A DNA stretch of 64,000 bases. Source: Dolomedes plantarius (lineage: Eukaryota > Arthropoda > Arachnida > Araneae > Dolomedidae). The DNA lies in assembly GCA_907164885.2 (NCBI GenBank), contig OU015495.1:4879308-4943307 (forward strand), read 5' to 3'. Below the pieces are notes generated by a model. It had not been told where the DNA came from. It worked only from the letters and a program-made list of their open reading frames with translations, and made no database searches. Position 1 is the first letter of the stretch. Each line of letters begins with the position of its first letter. Shown here piece by piece: positions 57,145 through 64,000 of the stretch. The position numbers and the translations under genes are program-made.

Positions 57145-57358
57145 AGCTTCATTTACAAGTGAGATGTCCGGCTAAAGATCTTATTTTGTTTTAATTTGAT
57201 AGTTATCCCTTTTAAAAGTCCCCCCCCCCTTTAAAAGTCAGCTTGCTTTTGTTGGTTTTTGGACAGTGAAATACGTTTAAGATTTCTCTTCTCAGATGTA
57301 TCATTTTTATTCACTTAACTATGAGAGCAAAAAATAAATGCTTTTTGGTTATTAGATA
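57145..57358. other. Spacer
   Basis: Contains a C9-type homopolymer at about 57221-57230; nothing else seen. Confidence 0.35.
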
Positions 57359-58021
57359 CTAGCTGAAAACCCGCACTTCGCTACGGAGTACATTCAAATT
57401 AAATACAACGGTCAATGGATGCAATTAATGCCAAAAAAAATAAATAAATATTTTTATAATAAATGCGACGATCAATATATACAATTGATGTAGAAAAAAA
57501 TATATATATTTATAAAAAAATCGTAAGGGATATTTTTATAGACAAAATAATGTCCAGTCGTCTGCCGCATTAGAAAGAAAAAAATATTTTTTTGTCTATT
57601 TAGTTGTTATGCACGTGACGATAAATTTATTTAAAGTACCAGAAAAAGAAATCACGTGATCGGCATTTCATAAATTAAATTCTAAAACTGAATCTTTAAA
57701 TGTCACCAAAAATCAGAAAAGGGAGGTAAAGATTCGAAAAAGATCTCATTTTAAAGGAATTTTTAGGATCTTTGTCGCGATATAAATTTTATAACCCTCA
57801 AATTATTATTTTAAATGCAAACTTAAAAAAAGTTACTAAAAAGCTTAAAAACTTAATTTTAAAAAAATCTAAGAAGATTTTTTGAAAATTCTTTCTTAGT
57901 GCACCCCTACACTATAAGAAGAATCGCCATGCAAAATATCAGCCCTGTAGGTCCAGCGGTTTGGTCTGTGCGTTGTATGTCAGTCAGTGAGTCAGTTATG
58001 GAACTGTTTTATATATATAGA
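57359..58021 (-). mobile_element. Helitron-like element, copy C
   Basis: On the minus strand TCTATATATATAAAACAG...CAGCTAG, with flanks A and T. Closely related to copy B, facing the opposite way with the Harbinger-like MITE between them. Confidence 0.66.
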
Positions 58022-58654
58022 TTATGGCATCGCTAATGTTTGATTACTTATTATCCACTTGCATTAATTAATAAGACAGATTTTATCAGACCTCTTTATT
58101 TGTTATCAAAATGTCCTACTGATAGTGCTTGCTGAGCTTGAACGAAAGGAATATACATTTTCTAAATTTTATTTTACCTCCTAATATAGGGTTCGGTGGA
58201 AACAACAGTCGGTAGTCTATACTACTTGACACTGTTCCTATGACCAAAATAAAAATGAGAGAACAGGCGGACCCTCGGCTGCGTATTCAGGTTATTGCGT
58301 AGCGACCAGTCTGCAAGTTTTATCACGCCGTATAATCTGAACGATTGGGACGGTTAACTTAGTGCAATACTTCCCAATATAGGCCGAATTCCACCGTTGA
58401 TGCAGTGTGACTTCTGTCCAGATCACTAAATTTCAATAGTGATAAAATTCATGAATTTGAGTAATGGCGGAATAACTATGTCTCCCTTAGGGCAGTTGGA
58501 TGCTGTATTGGAACTGTAGGATGCATTGTGATCGGCGTCGATTGCCACCAACTTCACGCGGTTACTGCTGGAAAAGGGAATTGCCCAGGTAAAGACGGAT
58601 ATGGGATGGTGTCCTAGTTGAACTCTTTCCGGAGTAATAACGCCTATTAGTGCT
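58022..58654. other. Unclassified; one unexplained minus-strand frame
   Basis: The 81-codon frame 58426-58671 (minus) has balanced composition (SNRVKLVAIDADHNASYSSN) unlike AT-driven noise, but no family was recognised. It might be an exon or gene fragment. Confidence 0.25.
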
Positions 58655-58680
58655 AACCTATTAGTATGCACTAATAGGTT
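58655..58680. other. Perfect hairpin, 11-bp stem
   Basis: AACCTATTAGT, loop ATGC, then the exact inverse. A second CCTATTAGTG lies just upstream at 58643. Confidence 0.6.
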
Positions 58681-59308
58681 ACAATGACCCTAAATTAAAT
58701 TTTGAATTTACTGGACTTTCTTGTGGACTGCACGCAGCGACCATGCATTTTCAGACAATCTTGCCGCATGCCTTCGAGTAGGTCGGTTTACATTTTGGAT
58801 TACTTCTAGTATATCATTCCGAACAGTTGTGGATAGTAAAGTCAGTTGTTACCCTATTGAATGTGAATCCTAATCACGCATTGAATAACAAAAACTTTAA
58901 AATTTAACTCTTTATCATATTAGATAACTCGTAATCGAAATTTTGAAACTATCTTAAAATGAAAATTATGTTGATTACTTCTTGTACATGACATATAATA
59001 AAAGTAAGTTTTACAAATGATTTTAAGACAGCTACCACAATGATAATAGGCAATGCAAGGCAGGAATTTTAGTGTATGCAGATTACAATAATTTGATGTC
59101 AGGTTAAGAATCTGTTCTCTAAATCATGTTATTGAGTAGAAGCTTTTTTGCCAACTCTATGTTCTAAGTATTTCAGAAACGTAAGACGGAGTGTCGTAAA
59201 GACTTAAATTTTATACCACTGTATGAATTAAATGAGTCCAACAGAAATTTAATACTGGAATACCACATTTCGTTTTCCTTTCGTATTTAAAGATTTGAAT
59301 CAGTAGAA
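58681..59308. other. No feature recognised
   Basis: AT-rich spacer. Confidence 0.35.
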
Positions 59309-60083
59309 TCTATGTATATAAAACAGTTCCGTAACTGACTGACTCACTGACTGACTGATTGACTGACTGACATACAACGCACAGACCAAACCGCTGGACC
59401 TAAAGGGCTGAAATTTTGCATGGCGTTTCTTCTTATAGTGTAGGGGTGCAGTAGGAAAGATTTTTGAAAAATTCTTAGATTTTTTAAAATTTTTAAGCTG
59501 TTTTAGTAACTTTTTTTAAGTTGAGGGTTATATAATTTATATCACGAGAAAGATCATAAAAATTTCTTTAAAATGCAATCTTTTTCGAATCTACCTCCAT
59601 TTTCTGATTTTTGGTCAATTTTTAAAGATTAATTTTTAAAATTTAATTTATTATATTCTGGTTACGGGATTTCTTTTTCTGGTACTTTAAGTTAATTTAT
59701 CATCACGTGCATGATAATGAAATAAACAAAAAAAAATTTTTTTTCTTGCGAATGCGGCAGGCGATTGGACATTATCCAAAAAAATATTAAAATACAGTAA
59801 AAGATATGTTCCTCAAACTGTACTATATTAACTGTACTATATGCTTTAGTATGTTCTATTAGATTTAATTTGAATATTTTCTTCTACATTATTTTGTCTA
59901 TAAAAATATCCATTACGATTTTTTTTATAAATATATATTTTCGTTTTTTTTACATCAATTGCATAGACTGATCATTGTATTTATTATAAATATATTTATA
60001 CATACTTTTGGCATTAATTGCATACATTGACAGTTGTATTTAATTTGAATGTACTACGTAAGGAAGTACGGGTTTTCAGCTAG
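59309..60083 (+). mobile_element. Helitron-like element, copy D
   Basis: Starts TCTATGTATATAAAACAG, ends GGGTTTTCAGCTAG; flanks A and T. The hairpin arm is mutated (ACGTAAGGAAGTACGGG). Confidence 0.66.
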
Positions 60084-60769
60084 TATATAATATAAGTTGC
60101 ATCTGTCAGTACCAATTTCGTTATAATTAACTTTCTCCAAATGTACTATTATATATTATGTGAAAAGGAGAGGCAAACAATTTCAAAAAAGTCTTTAATG
60201 AACAATACTTTTCCTTTTGAGTAATATAGCCTCTAAGTAAATGTTTACATCTATAATCGGGCAGAAAAAATGTTATTTTAAGAGAAAGCCTTTCTGAAAA
60301 ATTCCAGAAACTCAGTAGTTAGAGAACATAAAGCCCAGAATCTGGTTTCGGTGATTTAAGTTGTGCAAAAGTTTGTGTGTTGAGATGTGTCATTTTGTCC
60401 TACATTTTGGCAGCTCATTTCAATCTATTTTCTTCATCTTATACGGTCTTAAATTGCCTGACATATTTTATACTTTTACCACTCGTCTTTGAAAGGGTTG
60501 TCTGTAATTTTCTAAATGGCTAAATCTCAATTACGATGATCAAATTTTCATTGTTACCTTAGAGTAAACTTACTTTTGTTGGCTTTTGTTCACCTATGCG
60601 ACTGGCACTTGACATCCATAAATTACGCGTGTAAAATTTCTATGGTACTTGAAGAATATATAAAGAGATTTTATATCTTAGGTAGTTCCATAAAACGGAA
60701 CATCAGGCACAAGAAGTTTAGCTAATCTTTTCTTTCAGAAAAAGGAATTTTTTCTCTTGTTAAGTGGAG
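60084..60769. other. No feature recognised
   Basis: AT-rich spacer without notable frames. Confidence 0.4.
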
Positions 60770-60990
60770 TCACTTATCGTAAAACATTCGTGTATACTAC
60801 GCGGCAGTTTACTGTCCATTTTATTATGGGGATTACCATATACGCAGACAGCATTACCTCCTATGAAGGGACGACACAAGAGGCATTTTTCGTGACGCGA
60901 CGCCGGGATTCGATCTGAGCACCCTCAGCACCGAAAACCAGCGCGCTGTACCATGGGGACGCCACAACCCCCGAAAAAGTGAATAAAAAA
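60770..60990 (-). repeat. tRNA-derived SINE
   Basis: On the minus strand: tRNA-like head GTTGTGGCGTCCCCATGG, then a B box GATCGAATCC (60906-60916 on plus). The SINE body follows, with CCTTCATAGGAGG and the tail CCCCATAATAAAATGGACAG. Shares the body with the copy at 5075-5230 and the tail with 4085-4140. Confidence 0.65.
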
Positions 60991-61293
60991 GGAAATATAA
61001 ACTTTGGGAAAACCTATTAGAATAACAGAAGTTTAAATTAAGCTGTTTAATTTTTAAACTAATATTTATTAATATTACATTAAGTCAGTGATACCAAAAG
61101 AATAGAAGTAGATACATATCACTGATATATAAATAAATATTGATTACCTATTAAAAAAAATTTTAGTCAATTTAAAAGAAAATGAATGAACAGAATTTTA
61201 CACCAATTGTATTTTATATTACAACAAAAGTTTGCATAACAAAACGAAATTGATTTTCCTGAAAAAACAATTATCTGACCCTACGTACAATCA
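60991..61293. other. No feature recognised
   Basis: AT-rich spacer. Confidence 0.35.
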
Positions 61294-61490
61294 AGTATTA
61301 TCCAGAGGTAACGAACTTGTTTAATGATAGTGTCCAAGAGTCTTTACCTGTTGATACTTTTTAGTTCAAGTCAATAAAGTATCATCGAGAGGTAATGAAC
61401 TTGTTTAATGATAGGGCCCAAGACTTTTTGGGCGGTCGATACTTTTTGTTTCAAGACAATCGAATACCATCGGAAAGCTATGAACTTTTA
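61294..61490 (+). repeat. Tandem repeat, 84-85 bp unit, about 2.3 copies
   Basis: AGTAT(T/C)ATC.AGAGGTAA(C/T)GAACTTG recurs at 61294 and 61378, with a partial third unit from 61463. Confidence 0.75.
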
Positions 61491-61640
61491 ACGTAGGATT
61501 ACGTTCCTTCATAACGGTCCGCGGTAAAGCAAAATTTCAGACGTTAAAACCGTCGTCGCGACTTATAAATTAAGAGTCGCAGACGATTATTTCTAAAAGG
61601 TGTTTTTTTTTGTGGAGCTGCTGATATTTGTATGGTAGAT

Positions 61641-62029
61641 ATCACAATAAACGAATAATCGCATTTCATACTGGCATCCGTGTATATACACTCAACAGTC
61701 AATTCAGCCAATCTAAAATTATTCCTGTTTAGGGTGTTCATGAAATATTCCCAATCAAGTTTACTTATAGATGAAGAGTTTGATATTGATGCCAATGTGC
61801 CGATCATCTTTTGTGATTTTAATATGGACACAAAAGCAACAAAAAAATCATTTGATTTCCTGTAATATCACATTAATTTAGACATAGTTCCGTCCAACTA
61901 TCCGAGTAACTCATTTATTGACTTGACATTTACACGACACATTATTCCCGATTTTCTGACATATGTCAATTTTTCTTACCATCGACCTATTCTGCATAGG
62001 GTTATCACTAATCCTTCTCTTCGTATGTA
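61641..62029 (+). pseudogene. Relic of an endonuclease/exonuclease/phosphatase-type domain
   Basis: One frame, broken by TAA codons near 61654 and at 61863-61865, reads HFILASVYIHS, then VPIIFCDFNMDTK, a NSFIDLTFTR stretch and NFSYHRPILHR. CDFN corresponds to the GDFN motif and SYHRPI to the SDH motif of this nuclease fold. Such domains occur in non-LTR retrotransposons and in Helentron-type rolling-circle elements. Helitron-like copies lie on both sides (ending 60083, starting 62192). The parent element type is not resolved. Confidence 0.55.
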
Positions 62030-62191
62030 GGAATTTTATTGTAAAAAAGAGATATGCAAACCATGAGTAATCCTACGTTAATAACCCTCGGTAATTTCGT
62101 TAGGTGAGACAACTTGAAAATTTTTTTAATGATGTGTTTGTAGTAAGATATAGCTAGCTACCCTAGGCATTTGAAATGGCTTTATAAGAAA

Positions 62192-62263
62192 ATAGCTGAA
62201 AACCCGTACTTCGCTATGGATCACATTTAAATTAAATACAACGGTCAATGTATGTAATTAATG

Positions 62264-62310
<47 letters not shown>

Positions 62311-63007
62311 AATACAACGATAAATGTATACAATTGATGTAAAAAAAACGAAAAGTAGATTTATAAAAAAAAAATTGCAACGGATATTTTTATAGACAAA
62401 ATAATGTAGAAGAAAATATTCAAATTAAACCTAGTAGAACATACTAAAGAATATAGTACAGTTAATATAGTACAGTTTGAGGAACATTTCTTTTACTGTA
62501 TTTTAATATTTTTTTGGATAATGTCCAATCGTCTGCCGCATTAGCAAGAACATATTTTTTGTCTATTTCATTGTTATGCACGTGACGCAAAATTAGTTTA
62601 AAGTATCCCAAACAGAAAAGAAACCACGTGATCAACATTTAATAAATTAAATTCTAAAAATTAATCTTTAAAAATTCACCATAAATCAGTAAAGGGAGGT
62701 AAAGATTCGAAAAAGATTGCATTTTAAAGGAATTTTTATGATCTTTCTCGTGATATAAATTTTATAACCATTGGATTATTATTTTAAATGCAAACTTTAA
62801 AGAATGTTATAAAAACAGCTTAAAAATTTAATTTAAAAATATCTAAGAAGAATTTTTCAAAATTCTCTCATAGTGCACCCCTACACCATAAGAAGAAACG
62901 CCATGCAAAATTTCAGACCTTTAGGTCTAGCGGTTTGGTCCGTGTGTTACATGTCAGTCAGTGAATTAATCAGTCAGTCAGTTACGGAACTGGTTTATAT
63001 ATATAGA
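62192..63007 (-). mobile_element. Helitron-like element, copy E
   Basis: Same family as copies A-D. Starts TCTATATATATAAACCAG on the minus strand and ends CAGCTAT, so the terminal CTAG is mutated. Flanks A and T. Contains a (TA)n tract at 62266-62307, absent from copy A. Confidence 0.64.
62266..62307. repeat. (TA)n microsatellite inside copy E
   Basis: Uninterrupted TA run about 70-115 bp from the CTAG end of the element. Confidence 0.9.
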
Positions 63008-63659
63008 TTAATCAAGAAAATGAGGAGCAAGCCCACAGTATGTATGGGCGTAGATGATAAATATAAATTCAAATGTAAATTATAATCTCGTCACGTATTT
63101 TTAAAGTCTGAAAACTAAATCTCAAACGTTAAATAAGCCAAGGAATAAAATTTCCTTGATTACCTAAAGCTCCCGTTGAACAAAAAATATTCACTGAAGA
63201 AAAGTCTTAATACATGAAAACAATTTGAAATTGATTTTTTTAAACGCATAATACACATTTGTTGATTAAAACAGAATTGGACTTGACATATCCTTTTCTA
63301 TATTTTTCAAACACACTTTTGTTCCTTTCTATGTAAAGTGAAAAGGATAAAGTCTCTACTTAGAAGTTAGGCTTTAGAAAAATGTTCATCATCCATTTCG
63401 TATTTAATTTATCTTATGACATAAAAGTTCAGGGGAAAGCGAATTGTTGTTGTTAAGGGAAAGAGAAAAAGTTTCATTAATGTGGAACATACATAATTCA
63501 TTTATAGAGAGCTAAAAGTTCATATCTTGATAGAAATAGCAGGAGCAAAGAATCGTTTTACGTTTAAGTATGTCTTTGAATTAAGAATTTTCCTTGAGAT
63601 TTTTAAAAACGCACACAGGCTTATGTATGATCATATATTTAAATAGTTCAGGACTGAGG
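63008..63659. other. No feature recognised
   Basis: AT-rich spacer before the terminal SINE. Confidence 0.4.
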
Positions 63660-63960
63660 CATGATGTAGCCTAGTGGTAGCGCGTTGGGTTTCAAGTTGG
63701 GGGGCTGGTTTGAATCCCGACGATGCCATTAAATACCTTCGTGTCTACGCCTGATATGGGCACTTTAAATCTCTAGATCGGGAAAGTCCTTATGATGTCG
63801 GAGAGTGTTGAAGAAAGTAGGAGCCTACTAAAGGTCACCCCTGAGGCTGCTCGGTCTAAATTGTGATGGCAGACTATTCACAGGCAGGGATTCGTCCCTG
63901 GTAGGCTGCCAGAGTTACTGAAAATGAGATTGTGACAGAACGTAAGGAACTAGTATAACA
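63660..63960 (+). repeat. tRNA-derived SINE
   Basis: A box TAGCCTAGTGG at 63667-63677 and B box GGTTTGAATCC at 63707-63717 at tRNA-like spacing, forming an internal RNA polymerase III promoter. A 230-bp unrelated body follows, part of which recurs at about 6631-6672. The tRNA part lacks a complete acceptor stem and 3' half, so it is not a functional tRNA gene. Confidence 0.72.
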
Positions 63961-64000
63961 GATGGATTCGTTCTCTCTCTCATAAAGCAAGCTGTGTCAC

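Noticed and set aside
58426..58671. 81-codon minus-strand frame as a gene
   Set aside because: Composition is protein-like but there is no recognised family, splice evidence or neighbouring exon.
11155..58740. TTCTTGTGGACTGCAC shared at about 11158 and 58724, each near a hairpin
   Set aside because: A single shared 16-mer is close to chance expectation for 64 kb and flanking sequence does not align.
60906..63717. tRNA genes
   Set aside because: A and B boxes are present, but the clover-leaf is incomplete and unrelated bodies follow, so these are SINEs.
1..64000. CRISPR array, phage, operon or rRNA
   Set aside because: No regularly spaced repeats with spacers, no bacterial gene organisation and no rRNA sequence; the content is animal nuclear DNA.

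Overview
The window looks like AT-rich, repeat-packed nuclear DNA from an arthropod, most likely a chelicerate such as a spider. This is inferred from two intronless seven-transmembrane receptors of the arthropod gustatory-receptor type, long (TA)n/(CA)n microsatellites, tRNA-derived SINEs and a mixture of Tc1/mariner, Tigger, piggyBac, hAT, Harbinger-like, Helitron-like and Ty3-type LTR elements. No bacterial features, rRNA, functional tRNA or CRISPR array was seen. Species was not determined.

Layout. 1-14 kb: unclassified DNA with a GC-richer block (0.8-1.96 kb), a core-deleted piggyBac copy with TTAA target duplications (2837-3846), SINE pieces, a foldback element (5304-6338), a hAT-type MITE with an 8-bp duplication (8924-9496), a perfect 16-bp-stem hairpin (11171-11206), the first Helitron-like copy (11400-12126) and a diverged ~139-bp tandem repeat. 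14-16 kb: a Tc1-like transposon with both ends and a transposase broken only by two amber codons. 16.0-23.7 kb: a 7.6-kb Ty3-type LTR retrotransposon on the minus strand, decayed, with LTRs about 3% different. 24.0-27.5 kb: a second, much younger LTR element on the minus strand, with LTRs identical by eye; it encodes only Gag and a long charged extension, with no protease, reverse transcriptase or integrase. 27.5-32 kb: a 264-bp hAT MITE, an 87-bp tandem duplication, a solo-LTR-like repeat and a second, dead Tc1 element. 32.9-47.3 kb: two paralogous receptor genes, 32878-34023 and 46163-47320, both plus strand and intact. Between them lie another solo-LTR-like repeat, a nearly intact Tc1-like element and two TTAA-flanked MITEs. 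48-52 kb: a Helitron-like element of a second family and a 2.4-kb Tigger/pogo element, both set in (TA)n tracts. 52-64 kb: no recognised host gene; four more Helitron-like copies, a Harbinger-like foldback MITE, a relic endonuclease-type domain and two SINEs.

The only convincing host protein-coding genes are the two receptors, which form a locally duplicated chemoreceptor pair later separated by transposon insertions. Nearly everything else recognisable is mobile DNA at different stages of decay. The most unusual item is the gag-only LTR element at 23996-27481. All homology statements are by eye; no database search was run.
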